Below, piece after piece: positions 26,401-33,454 of a DNA stretch of 64,000 nt. Where the stretch lies: positions 186,001 to 250,000 of the forward strand of contig NZ_AP022574.1 of NCBI RefSeq assembly GCF_010729305.1. Reading direction: 5' to 3'. The notes beneath the pieces were generated by a model. The model saw nothing but the letters and a program-made list of their open reading frames with translations, was not told the DNA's origin and searched no databases. This stretch comes from Mycolicibacterium psychrotolerans. Its GTDB lineage: Bacteria; Actinomycetota; Actinomycetes; Mycobacteriales; Mycobacteriaceae. The position numbers were made by a program, and so were the translations under genes. How positions within the stretch are numbered: position 1 is the first letter of the stretch; each line of letters opens with the position of its first letter.

Positions 26401-26459
26401 GAACACGTCGGTGGCGAATCCGCCGATGGCGTTGGCGACGTCACGCACCGCCGTGGTGA
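23421..26459 (+). CDS. EmbABC-family arabinosyltransferase paralogue
   Basis: GT-C membrane glycosyltransferase of about 1012 residues, related to EmbA, EmbB and EmbC, which build cell-wall arabinan from decaprenylphosphoryl arabinose. Shared features are an N-terminal helix and beta domain (TLTWPAPGRP, LPCPVLRA), the catalytic Asp pair Asp241-Asp242 in LAVDDGW (DDGY in EmbC) and NYYRWWNAAEVPF. Others are the WLPFNLGTRPE loop and a C-terminal carbohydrate-binding part (CGLADDIEL, FLFPCVHN). The emb operon lies elsewhere in mycobacteria, so this is an extra copy. The start could also be 23433 or GTG 23400. The last 40 residues are arginine-rich and overprint a convergent gene. Confidence 0.85.
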   Translation: MRPHMSRPRTWIALLVGLAGVASALALPFAPVVAGTTTLTWPAPGRPPVSSTVLTVPYRPQELTVSLPCPVLRAAASQPTVVTVLSTGDGGLTVTGGPAGVLLGTGDRTEALPIPSAPADCRISIEAGPSGISVLQADGRATYLADQPVPEVFGLRTDLDPVRAQGLSVTALIGGPFGTSPTTVKAVLVAVQLLCAAAALVLLLRGRVPRPRPRWNRLWWIDAAVITVLCGWAVIGPLAVDDGWATTIARTVAATGDPGNYYRWWNAAEVPFAFSQELLAPLTRISLAPLWLRVPSTLLAVATWFVLSRGVLGAALPRHAATARVRLLAALCLLVTWLPFNLGTRPESFVALGVTASLALAWRTRGPAGLGLLALVVALTVPISPTGLLVAAPILVFADRLRAAVRVSSRLQLATVLALVCGVGSVALTVIFADQTWDALVTATRWHNTFGPSLPWYEEPTRYRYLLQGDQQGSMAKRLPILGTVALLPVAGVAALLRRDRAGAAALRLVAVVVVMLALFATGPSKWSYHFGAGAGVFAAFLTVATALLARRARGADRLPAAAAVVGSALLAAAAALAFSGPDAWWLPVLYDVPWASSPVRPAGVPLDNPLLWVAVLAAGTVALFVVARTRPAHLLAAGPAVLTVVTFGTVVVLLLGSFAAAPLRRSAGSLAMVNLHRLASTRVCGLADDIELMPDGEVLMTTESAPSSDGFAAGAGYLPGAPPPDRPGTGTSTYLWGSRTPDHGSVGTITTGWFTLPPLAPNSGMAVSVSGRTSDGNALTVEFGRSDGGTVAVLDSSTPVDRPAADEVPTQPLWRSIGVDADEVPAGADRVRVRAVDGRTDEQGWLAFTGPRLRSTVPLTAFLAANGPVLVSWPQSFLFPCVHNIAAVAGGLAQTPRTVIESPRPWFTEDRDPALGGTFAGLTGSTVLNEIPSRVVGHPELDWGTVRVVDTRYERDSYAHSTTRATVWGIGATARRPRRRGAPRRAEPRPGSRTRRWRIRRWRWRRHAPPW

Positions 26460-26556
26460 TGATCGAGGTGACCTCGCCGACCGCCGATGCACCCGCGCCG
26501 ACGATCTCCTGCACCACGTCCTTGCGGATCTCGCCCCTGCTGAGTCGGTCATCCAT
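26338..26556 (-). CDS. Small conserved-looking hypothetical protein
   Basis: A 72-residue protein with a charged N-terminus ([18 protein letters not shown]), a Gly/Ala/Val/Thr-rich middle that could form one amphipathic helix or membrane-touching segment ([18 protein letters not shown]) and an acidic C-terminus ending VDEDDEQ. No family is recognised. It reads divergently from menA, with 41 bases between starts. Its 3' 122 bases are antisense to the end of the Emb-like gene. The regular mix of residues suggests that this strand carries the real gene and the Emb tail is the by-product. Confidence 0.6.
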   Translation of the reverse strand: MDDRLSRGEIRKDVVQEIVGAGASAVGEVTSIITTAVRDVANAIGGFATDVFEIRDGARRAAAHHVDEDDEQ

Positions 26557-26597
26557 GCGCTCAGTCTGCCACGGTCGGCACCTGCAAGACTGACCTC

Positions 26598-27470
26598 GTG
26601 GCGACTTTTGCGCAGTGGGTGGAGGGAGCACGTCCCCGGACGCTGCCCAACGCCGTCGCACCGGTGATCGCCGGTACCGGCGCCGCCGCGTGGCTGGACG
26701 CCGCATCGTGGTGGAAAGCGTTGCTGGCGTTGCTCGTCGCGGTCGGGATGATCGTCGGGGTCAACTACGCCAACGATTACTCCGACGGCATCCGCGGCAC
26801 CGACGACGTGCGGGCCGGCCCGCTGCGGCTGGTCGGATCCAAGCTCGCGGCACCGCGTGCGGTGCTGACCGCCGCGGTGTTGAGCCTGGCCGTCGGCGCG
26901 ATCGCCGGCCTGGCGCTGGCGTGGTTCTCCGCACCGTGGCTGATCGCGGTCGGCGCGGTGTGCATCGCGGGCGCGTGGCTGTACACCGGCGGCTCGAAGC
27001 CGTACGGGTATCTCGGGTTCGGCGAGGTCGCGGTGTTCGTGTTCTTCGGGCTGGTCGCGGTGCTCGGCACCCAGTTCACCCAGGCGCTGCGCATCGACAG
27101 GGTGGGCGCTGTGCTGGCCGTCGCGATGGGCTGCCTGTCGTCGGCGGTGCTGGTCGCCAACAATCTGCGCGACATCCCGACCGACGCGCAGACCGGCAAG
27201 ATCACCCTGGCGGTGCGGCTCGGCGACGCCCGCACCCGCGTGCTGTACCAGGCGCTGCTGGTCGTCGCGCTGCTGCTGACGCTGGTGTTGGCGCTCGCCG
27301 TGACCCCGGCGTGCGCGGGCGGGTTCATCGCCACGCCGCTGGCCGTCCGGGCGGCCCGGCCGGTGCGCGCCGGGCTGGGCGGCCGCGACCTGATCCCCGT
27401 GCTGCGCGACACCGGGCTCACGATGCTGGTGTGGGCGGTCGCAGTGGCCACCGGGCTCGCCCTCGGCTGA
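26598..27470 (+). CDS. menA: 1,4-dihydroxy-2-naphthoate polyprenyltransferase
   Basis: Integral membrane prenyltransferase of 290 residues that attaches the polyprenyl tail to dihydroxynaphthoate, giving demethylmenaquinone. The first Asp-rich site is NDYSD (residues 59-63) inside [14 protein letters not shown], and the second is [22 protein letters not shown]. Eight or nine helices follow the UbiA pattern. GTG at 26598 gives the family N-terminus [16 protein letters not shown]. Third men gene in this window. The MoxR operon begins 67 bases downstream on the same strand. Confidence 0.95.
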   Translation: MATFAQWVEGARPRTLPNAVAPVIAGTGAAAWLDAASWWKALLALLVAVGMIVGVNYANDYSDGIRGTDDVRAGPLRLVGSKLAAPRAVLTAAVLSLAVGAIAGLALAWFSAPWLIAVGAVCIAGAWLYTGGSKPYGYLGFGEVAVFVFFGLVAVLGTQFTQALRIDRVGAVLAVAMGCLSSAVLVANNLRDIPTDAQTGKITLAVRLGDARTRVLYQALLVVALLLTLVLALAVTPACAGGFIATPLAVRAARPVRAGLGGRDLIPVLRDTGLTMLVWAVAVATGLALG

Positions 27471-27537
27471 CGCTCCGCGAGCGGCCCCCGACAGCACGTC
27501 GGTTTGCCCACCCGATCCCGGTGGTACATAGCGCGGG

Positions 27538-28542
27538 ATGACTGCTGCCCCCGCCCCCCGGCCGTTCGACGACGAGGCACGCGCCGCCCAGCGGGTCGTG
27601 GCGGCGCTGTCCGAGGCGTTCTCGGCGAAGGTGGTCGGCCAGGAACACCTGCGGGAATCCCTGCTCATCGGCCTGCTGACCAGCGGGCACGTGCTGATCG
27701 AGAGCGTGCCGGGCCTGGCCAAGACCACCGCGGCCCGCGTCATCGCCGAATCCATCGACGGCCGGTTCCGCCGCATCCAGTGCACCCCCGACCTGTTGCC
27801 CAGCGACATCATCGGCACCCAGGTGTACGACGCGGCGACCACATCGTTCGTCACCCAGCTCGGACCGGTGCACGCCAACGTCGTCCTGCTCGACGAGATC
27901 AACCGCTCCAGCGCCAAGACGCAGAGCGCGATGCTCGAGGCGATGGAGGAACGCCAGACCACGATCGCCGGCACGGTCTATCCGATCCCCGAGCCGTTCC
28001 TGGTGGTCGCGACGCAGAACCCCGTCGACCAGGAGGGCACCTACGCGCTGTCCGAGGCCCAGACCGACCGCTTCCTGATCAAGGAGATCGTCACCTACCC
28101 CTCCCCGGAGGAGGAGGTGGAAGTCCTGATCCGCCGCGACACCGGGCTGTACGACCGCGACCACCACACCCGCCCCGTCGCCAGCCTGGACGACATCCGC
28201 CGCGTGCAGCGGGTGGTGCGCGACGTCTACCTCAGCCGCGACCTGATGCTCTACGCCAGCCGCCTGGTGGGGGTCACCCGCGACGCCGAGAAGTACCTGC
28301 CCGGCCACGTCGCGCGCCTCGTCGAGTACGGCGCGAGCCCGCGCGCCACGATCGCCCTGTGCACTGCGGCACGCGCCCTGGCGGTGCTGTCGGGACGGCA
28401 CCACGTGCTGCCCGGTGACATCGCCGACCTCGCGCACCGGGTGCTCCAGCACCGCCTGATCCTCGGCTTCGAAGCCGCCAGCGCCGGGGTGACCCCCGGC
28501 AGGGTGATCGACGCCGCCCTGAACGCGGTGCGGGTGCCCTAG
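27538..28542 (+). CDS. MoxR-family AAA+ ATPase
   Basis: A 334-residue AAA+ ATPase of the MoxR group, which act as chaperones for insertion of cofactors or maturation of VWA-domain partners. Walker A is ESVPGLAKTT (55-64), Walker B VVLLDEINRS (about 115-124), sensor 1 is in VVATQNPVDQEGTY and the arginine finger region in ALSEAQTDRFL. First gene of a run of six (ATPase, DUF58, membrane protein, two VWA-like proteins, membrane TPR-like protein) spaced by 12 bases or overlapping. The run fits the MoxR / DUF58 / VWA modules seen in many bacteria. The client is unknown. Confidence 0.92.
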   Translation: MTAAPAPRPFDDEARAAQRVVAALSEAFSAKVVGQEHLRESLLIGLLTSGHVLIESVPGLAKTTAARVIAESIDGRFRRIQCTPDLLPSDIIGTQVYDAATTSFVTQLGPVHANVVLLDEINRSSAKTQSAMLEAMEERQTTIAGTVYPIPEPFLVVATQNPVDQEGTYALSEAQTDRFLIKEIVTYPSPEEEVEVLIRRDTGLYDRDHHTRPVASLDDIRRVQRVVRDVYLSRDLMLYASRLVGVTRDAEKYLPGHVARLVEYGASPRATIALCTAARALAVLSGRHHVLPGDIADLAHRVLQHRLILGFEAASAGVTPGRVIDAALNAVRVP

Positions 28543-28554
28543 CGGGGTGCGACG

Positions 28555-29418
28555 GTGGGCAAGTACCTCAACAGGGTCAAGTCGCTTTTCGGCAGTGACA
28601 CCCGCGGCCTGCTCGAAGGCGGCCGCCACGCGCTGCTGCACACGCGCACCCTCGAATTCGACGAGCTGCGCCCGTACGTACCGGGCGACGACGTCCGCGA
28701 CATCGACTGGAAGGCGTCGGCCCGCTCGGGCAGCGTACTGATCAAGCGCTTCGTCTCCGAGAAACACCACAAGGTGCTGCTGGTGGCCGACGCCGGGCTG
28801 GACATGACCGCCCGCACCCCGAACGGTGAACGCAAATGTGATGTGGCAGGCCAGATCCTGGGCGCGATCGGGCTGATCACCCTGGGCCGTTCCGACGAGA
28901 TCGGCATGGTGTACGGCGACGCTCGCGGCAGCGTCAACATCCGGCTGCGGCGCGGTGAGACGCACATCGAGAGCATGCTGCACCGCTACCACGACAGCGA
29001 CGCACACCGCGGCCCCAGCGACGTCGTCAGCCAACTGGAGTACGTGGCGACGCACTACCGGCACGCGATGCTGCTCGTCGTGGTCTCCGACGAACCCGAC
29101 GTCGACGACCGGCTCGCCGCCGTGCTGGCTCGGCTGGCGGCCCGCCACGACATGATGTGGGCGATGGTCACCGACCGCCCCGCGATCGAGGTGGGCAGCG
29201 AGGGCGGCTACGACGTCGCGACCGGTCGGCCGGTGCTGGGCAGCGCCGCCACCGACGCGCGGGTGGTCGCCGCGTACCACCGTGCCGAGCAGCGGCGCCG
29301 CCGGCGCCTCACCGAACTGCTCACCGAGCACGCCGTCGCACACGTGACGGTCGCAGGGAGCCGCGAGTTGCGGCGACGCATCGTCGAGATGACGGGGGTG
29401 TTCTCCCGTGCCGGATGA
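28555..29418 (+). CDS. DUF58 domain protein
   Basis: A 287-residue protein with the DUF58 signature FDELRPYVPGDDVRDIDWKASAR at about 36-58, followed by a VWA-like fold (VLLVADAGLDMTA, with a degenerate metal site). DUF58 proteins almost always travel with MoxR ATPases and are thought to bridge the ATPase and its VWA clients. It has no membrane helix, unlike longer DUF58 proteins. GTG at 28555 is 12 bases after moxR and the 3' end overlaps the next gene by 11 bases. Confidence 0.88.
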   Translation: MGKYLNRVKSLFGSDTRGLLEGGRHALLHTRTLEFDELRPYVPGDDVRDIDWKASARSGSVLIKRFVSEKHHKVLLVADAGLDMTARTPNGERKCDVAGQILGAIGLITLGRSDEIGMVYGDARGSVNIRLRRGETHIESMLHRYHDSDAHRGPSDVVSQLEYVATHYRHAMLLVVVSDEPDVDDRLAAVLARLAARHDMMWAMVTDRPAIEVGSEGGYDVATGRPVLGSAATDARVVAAYHRAEQRRRRRLTELLTEHAVAHVTVAGSRELRRRIVEMTGVFSRAG

Positions 29419-29881
29419 CCTCCTGCGGTTCGTCGGCGGCCCACCCGCCTACTCGGCGTGGTGGCTCTGGCTCGGCGTGGCACTCATCGTCGGCGTAATG
29501 CTCTGGTACACGGCCGTTTTCGTGGCGACGATGCCCTCGGGGCGGCTGCGGACGCTGCCCGTCGTCCGCACCCTGCACGCCCGGCTGATGCGGTACCGCT
29601 TCGCCACGACCGTCCGCACGATCGCCCGCAGGCACCGCGAGGGTGAGCTGACCGCCGTGCAGACCGGCGCGGCGCTGAGTCGCACACTGCGCAGTTTCCT
29701 GCACCAGGCGACCGGCCGGCGCGCCCAGTACATGCAGTTGAAAACCATCGCCGCAAGCGATCTCGCGCCCGCCGCACCGGTGCTCGAAGCACTCGGCGAG
29801 GTGCAGTTCGATGCCACGTCCGCCGCCGATGTCGACCGGCTCGCCGCCGACACCGAGGAGGTGATCCGCTCATGGGCCTGA
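29408..29881 (+). CDS. Single-pass membrane protein of the MoxR operon
   Basis: A 157-residue protein with one hydrophobic helix near the N-terminus (WWLWLGVALIVGVMLWYTAVFVA) and a basic, helical cytosolic part (LMRYRFATTVRTIARRHREGEL, then LRSFLHQATGRRAQYMQ). It occupies the place held in other MoxR operons by DUF4381/DUF4129-like membrane subunits. I do not recognise the family. Overlapping starts and stops on both sides (11 and 10 bases) show tight coupling with DUF58 and the first VWA-like gene. Confidence 0.75.
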   Translation: MPDDLLRFVGGPPAYSAWWLWLGVALIVGVMLWYTAVFVATMPSGRLRTLPVVRTLHARLMRYRFATTVRTIARRHREGELTAVQTGAALSRTLRSFLHQATGRRAQYMQLKTIAASDLAPAAPVLEALGEVQFDATSAADVDRLAADTEEVIRSWA

Positions 29882-30828
29882 TGTGGTGGGCGGTGCCGGT
29901 GGTCGGACTGTGCGCCGCGGCGGTGGCGATCGCCGCGGCGGTGCTGGTGCCTGCCCGGCGGAACGCCCAGCGACGAGAACCGTTGGCGCACACGGTGCGG
30001 TTGACCCGGCTTCCCGAGTACCGCACGGTGGTGCGCCGGCAGACCCGCGCCACGGCGATGGTGGTGCTGCTGCTGGCGCTGCTCTTCGCGACCACGCTTC
30101 TGGCCAGCGCCCGGCCCACGGAGCCGGTGACCAACGCGGCAGGTCCGCGGGACGACGTCATGCTGTGCGTCGGCCAGCCCGTCACCGACCCGGCGACCGG
30201 CCAGTTCCTCGGCTACTTCGCCAGGCAGGCCATGACGTACGGCACCGAGCGCATCGGGCTCACCTCGACCGACCGCCGGCTGGTCCCGCTGACCCGGGAC
30301 TACCAGTTCGCCGCGGGACGATTCGGTGAGTACGCCCAGGCTGGCCGGGTCCCCAACCCTCCGCGGCTCGAATCCTTCACCAGCGCAGTGGAATACGCTG
30401 ACTACGCACCGACTGTCGCCGACGTGCTGGCGCTGTGCCTCACCGGCTTCCCCGGTTTCGAGAGCCCGGGAGAGGAGCGCCGGTCGGTGATCTACCTCGG
30501 ACCAGGTGCGTTGCGGGCGTCCGACGACAGCCGGCCGTCGCTGTTCACCGACGCACAGGTGATCGAGATGGCCCGGCGCGGCGCGGTACAGATCAACGCG
30601 GTCGCCACGGCAGGGCACCAGACCGACACGCTGGCCACCATGGCACGCTCGACCGGCGGCACGTTCGTCCGGTTCGATGCCGCGACCCTCGACGCTCGAC
30701 TCGACGCCATCCGCGCCGACCCCCCGGGCGAGGACGATCAGCGGCGCGACTCCCCCGTCGTCGTCCTCATCATCGCTCTGGCACTGACGGGTCTGCTCGC
30801 CGTCTCCCTGATGGCGGTGCGGCGATGA
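29872..30828 (+). CDS. VWA-like membrane protein without a metal site
   Basis: A 318-residue protein with a helix at residues 3-26, a second at about 62-83, a large outer or inner domain and a C-terminal helix (VVVLIIALALTGLLAVSLMAVRR). The domain starts DDVMLCVGQPV, where a VWA fold would have DxSxS, so the metal-binding MIDAS is absent. The later segments VIYLGPGALRASDD and GAVQINAVATAG look like VWA strands. It precedes a VWA protein with the same architecture, and the pair probably form a complex. ATGA overlap with the next gene. Confidence 0.72.
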   Translation: MGLMWWAVPVVGLCAAAVAIAAAVLVPARRNAQRREPLAHTVRLTRLPEYRTVVRRQTRATAMVVLLLALLFATTLLASARPTEPVTNAAGPRDDVMLCVGQPVTDPATGQFLGYFARQAMTYGTERIGLTSTDRRLVPLTRDYQFAAGRFGEYAQAGRVPNPPRLESFTSAVEYADYAPTVADVLALCLTGFPGFESPGEERRSVIYLGPGALRASDDSRPSLFTDAQVIEMARRGAVQINAVATAGHQTDTLATMARSTGGTFVRFDAATLDARLDAIRADPPGEDDQRRDSPVVVLIIALALTGLLAVSLMAVRR

Positions 30829-31733
30829 CCTTCGACCCCGTGCTACCGCCCGCGGTCCTCGCCGCCGTCGCCGCGGTCCTCGTCGCGCTGCGGGCGTTGT
30901 CACTGCGGCCGGCCGCCGCGGCCGGCCGCCGCGCCCTGCTGCGCTGGACCGGCATGACAGTGGCGCTGGTGCTGCTGCTGGTCGCGGCGGCGCGGCCGGG
31001 CGTACCGATTGCGCAGGCCGACGCACCGACGTCGTCGCGCGGTGGCGCGAACATCTTCTTCGTGGTGGACCGTTCCGAGGATTCGGCCGTCGACGACTTC
31101 GGCGGGCGCCCCCGGATGGCCGGAATCCGCGACGACATCGACGCGCTGATCGACGCCCACCCCGGCGCCCGGTTCGCGGTGATCTCGTTCGCCTCGCGAC
31201 CGGCGGTCGACTGGCCGTTGTCCAGCGACGCATGGAGTCTGCGGCCCGTCGTCGAGGCACTCAACCCGTATCCGGGCGCGGCCGCCGATCAGGTCAACGC
31301 CGCGGCCGCCGCCACAGTGCTGCGCTACCAGATGATCTCGGCCGGTCAGCAGTATCCCGGCGCGGACAACCTCGTCTACTACTTCGGCTCCGGGGCTCCG
31401 CAATCCACCGTCCCCCAAGGCGAATTCGACGTCGACGCGGTCGACGGCGGCGACGTGTTCGGCTACGCCGCCGACGGCGCAGGTGATCAGCGGCTGCGCG
31501 AGATCGCCGACCAGCTCGGTGTTCCCTTCGTCGACCGCCGCCCCGGCGAAGCCGTGCCCACCGGCACGCAGGCGGCAGCGTCCGCACCCGTCGCGAACCC
31601 CGCCGGCGAGCGCCGCGACGAGTTCTACTGGCTGCTGACCGTGGTCGCCTCGGCGCTGCTGCTCGTCGAGATCGCGCTGTCGGTGCGCGACCTGCGGCGC
31701 GCACGCTCGACAGCGCGGGAGGTGCGGACGTGA
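30825..31733 (+). CDS. VWA-domain membrane protein (BatA/BatB-like)
   Basis: A 302-residue protein built as two N-terminal helices, a von Willebrand A domain and a C-terminal helix (FYWLLTVVASALLLVEIAL), the layout of BatA/BatB-type proteins. The MIDAS is FFVVDRSEDSAVDD: Asp and Ser are kept but the fifth position is Asp where Ser is usual. FAVISFASRPAVDWPLSSD holds the second loop with Ser for the usual Thr. The domain probably faces one side of the membrane and is remodelled by MoxR. ATG at 30825 overlaps the previous stop. Confidence 0.8.
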   Translation: MTFDPVLPPAVLAAVAAVLVALRALSLRPAAAAGRRALLRWTGMTVALVLLLVAAARPGVPIAQADAPTSSRGGANIFFVVDRSEDSAVDDFGGRPRMAGIRDDIDALIDAHPGARFAVISFASRPAVDWPLSSDAWSLRPVVEALNPYPGAAADQVNAAAAATVLRYQMISAGQQYPGADNLVYYFGSGAPQSTVPQGEFDVDAVDGGDVFGYAADGAGDQRLREIADQLGVPFVDRRPGEAVPTGTQAAASAPVANPAGERRDEFYWLLTVVASALLLVEIALSVRDLRRARSTAREVRT

Positions 31734-32437
31734 CCCCGTCCCGGTTGCGGCTGCGACGCAGGCTGATCCTCCTGTCGGCGCCCCTGGCCCTGGTCGCGCT
31801 CGTGGTCGCGGTCAAGCTGATCTCGGTGGTCGTCGCCGGCCAGTCGGCACAGCAGCACTACGACGACAGGGCGATCGGCGAGCTGCGCGACGACGTGTCG
31901 ATGCTCCGCACGCTCGACGTGATCCAGCCGGCCACCACCCATTTCGCCGCCGGCACGCTCGCAGTGCTCGAGGATCGACTCGACACGGCGGACGCAGAAT
32001 TCGCGCAATCGCTGGCCGGCACCCCGACGGACCGGTCGTGCCCGGTGCGGGTCAACCTCGAACTCGTGCGCGAACGGCAGGCCGACATCGCGGCGTGGGA
32101 AGCCCGGCTGGACGACGCCCGCGAACGGTACGGCAGCGCACTGACCGTCATCGACGATGCGCCGCCGGCATGCTTTTCCGGCAACGACGATCCCGATCCG
32201 GATCGGCGTGCGGTCCGGGCCGACGCCGCCGCGCGCATCGCGGCCAAGCTTCGCGCCCTGGGCACGGTAGCGCCGGTCGCTGCGCCGCCTCCCCCGCCTC
32301 CGGCGGACGCCCCGCCGGCTGCGCCCGTCGTCGCGGCGCCGGAATCGGAGCCGCCGCAGACGCGTCGCCTCGAACCGGCTCAGGGCGATCCCCTCGAAGC
32401 ACTGCGGCGGCTCCTCAAGGACGCGGCGACCGGTTAA
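31730..32437 (+). CDS. Membrane-anchored helical-repeat-like protein with Pro-rich tail
   Basis: A 235-residue protein with one N-terminal membrane helix (LILLSAPLALVALVVAVKLISVVV). A helical region follows (HFAAGTLAVLEDRLDTADAEFAQSLAG, then VNLELVRERQADIAAWEARLDDARERYGSALTVID) that resembles a TPR unit. The end is a Pro/Ala-rich linker with PPPPPP and a short helical C-terminus. TPR membrane proteins (BatE-like) close MoxR/VWA operons in other phyla, which fits here. GTG at 31730 overlaps the previous stop by four bases. Its TAA stop shares TTAA with the convergent gene. Confidence 0.75.
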   Translation: MTPSRLRLRRRLILLSAPLALVALVVAVKLISVVVAGQSAQQHYDDRAIGELRDDVSMLRTLDVIQPATTHFAAGTLAVLEDRLDTADAEFAQSLAGTPTDRSCPVRVNLELVRERQADIAAWEARLDDARERYGSALTVIDDAPPACFSGNDDPDPDRRAVRADAAARIAAKLRALGTVAPVAAPPPPPPADAPPAAPVVAAPESEPPQTRRLEPAQGDPLEALRRLLKDAATG

Positions 32438-32829
32438 CCCGGCGACGTGCCCGTCCAGTACTCGACGATCCGGCCGTCAGCCACGCGCAGGATGTCGTTT
32501 CCGGTGAAGCGGGCAGGACCCCGCTTGTTCGACCCCGTACTGATCCAGCGGGCCGCCACCAGATCCCCGTCGACGAACGGCCCGACGTCGATGACGAACA
32601 TCAGTTCGCGCAATTGACTGCGGGTGTCGTCGACGATGGCCTGCAGTTCGTCGGGGCCGTGGATGTCGCGAGTGGGCCAATGACCGACGAAATCATCGGA
32701 CACCAGTTCCCGGGCGATGGTTTCGCCTGCCCATAATTCGTTGATCCACCGCTGGTAGAGCGCCTGGGGTCCCTCCGGGTCCCGAGTGTCCGTGGGTGCC
32801 TGCCGCGTGACGAGATCCTGCTGGCGCAT
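32434..32829 (-). CDS. NTF2-like / SnoaL-type protein
   Basis: A 131-residue protein with the cone-shaped NTF2-like fold: LYQRWINELWAGETIARELVSDDFVGHWPTRDIHGPDEL at the N-terminal half and VADGRIVEYWTGTSPG at the end. Members are small isomerases, cyclases or binding proteins, and no catalytic residue is diagnostic here. ATG 32829 was chosen; a GTG at 32847 would add six residues. The gene stands alone. It shares its stop bases (TTAA) with the end of the MoxR operon. Confidence 0.7.
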   Translation of the reverse strand: MRQQDLVTRQAPTDTRDPEGPQALYQRWINELWAGETIARELVSDDFVGHWPTRDIHGPDELQAIVDDTRSQLRELMFVIDVGPFVDGDLVAARWISTGSNKRGPARFTGNDILRVADGRIVEYWTGTSPG

Positions 32830-32895
32830 GTGACGCCGGTTACCCACCGAGCTGTCGGACTACGCACCCCAGGGAGTTTGCTGCTGAACGACGGG

Positions 32896-33237
32896 TCAGG
32901 CGTCTTCCTGATCATGGCCGGAACCGGCGGTGGCATCGGGTGTGCTGTCGCCGCGCAGCCGCGCCTGAAGATTCGCGCGTTCGGCGCGACGTCGTTCGTC
33001 GAACACTGCGATGCTCTCGGTCGCCCGCCTCCGCAGCGGAGCAAACACCCAGATGCCGAGCGGGAACGCGATCACGATCGCGAACAGCAGCGCCACCGCG
33101 ATCGGGAACTCGCGCAACCCGATCAGATGGCCGACTCCGAGGATGACGGCGGCGACCACGGCGACGAGCACCAGACGCGCCACGACATAGGCCGCGACGT
33201 CGAAGAACAGGCGAGATCCGGTGCGTTCGTCAGACAC
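32896..33237 (-). CDS. DUF4229 membrane protein
   Basis: A 113-residue protein with two membrane helices (VAAYVVARLVLVAVVAAVILGVGHLIG and FPIAVALLFAIVIAFPLGIWVFAPLR) followed by a charged coiled-coil-like tail (ESIAVFDERRRAERANLQARL) and an acidic end. This is the DUF4229 layout of actinobacteria. Function unknown. The GTG start at 33237 is divergent from the small gene at 33286. Confidence 0.75.
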   Translation of the reverse strand: MSDERTGSRLFFDVAAYVVARLVLVAVVAAVILGVGHLIGLREFPIAVALLFAIVIAFPLGIWVFAPLRRRATESIAVFDERRRAERANLQARLRGDSTPDATAGSGHDQEDA

Positions 33238-33260
33238 GATCCGAGCCTACCGAGGGCGCG

Positions 33261-33280
33261 TATATTGACAGGAAGGAGGT
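33261..33280 (+). promoter_or_regulatory. -10 TATATT and perfect Shine-Dalgarno AAGGAGGT
   Basis: TATATT at 33261-33266 is a strong -10 candidate in this GC-rich sequence. AAGGAGGT at 33273-33280 is a full anti-16S match with a five-base gap to the GTG at 33286. The predicted transcript start falls near the first base of the ribosome site, so the leader is minimal. Such a complete site is rare in this window and decides the start of the 54-residue gene. Confidence 0.65.
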
Positions 33281-33285
33281 TTCGA

Positions 33286-33450
33286 GTGGCGTATTTGCTC
33301 CTGATTCTCGTCTTGGCCGCGCTGGTCTACGTCGGCTGGCGGGTGACCCGGATGACCGCGAATCGCACGCGCACCCGGGTGATCGGGCCGGACGACGATC
33401 CGGATTTCCTGCGGCGCATCACCCCGCGCGACGACACACCGCGGTCCTGA
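33286..33450 (+). CDS. Small single-helix membrane protein, 54 residues
   Basis: A short protein with an N-terminal membrane helix (MAYLLLILVLAALVYVGW), then a basic stretch (TRMTANRTRTR) and a polar tail (GPDDDPDFLRRITPRDD). The excellent ribosome site upstream and normal codon use support expression. A small ORF in this position (Rv0530A) is known in M. tuberculosis from memory. It faces the ParA-like gene, five bases stop to stop. Possible partner of a membrane complex; function unknown. Confidence 0.75.
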   Translation: MAYLLLILVLAALVYVGWRVTRMTANRTRTRVIGPDDDPDFLRRITPRDDTPRS

Positions 33451-33454
33451 CCCG

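Noticed and set aside
23540..26593. 1017-codon frame parallel to the Emb-like gene
   Set aside because: It is Arg/Gly/Pro-rich, has no domain motifs and is a frame shadow of the Emb-like gene in GC-rich DNA.
26196..27974. 592-codon minus-strand frame over menA and moxR
   Set aside because: It is antisense to clear family genes and contains no motif.
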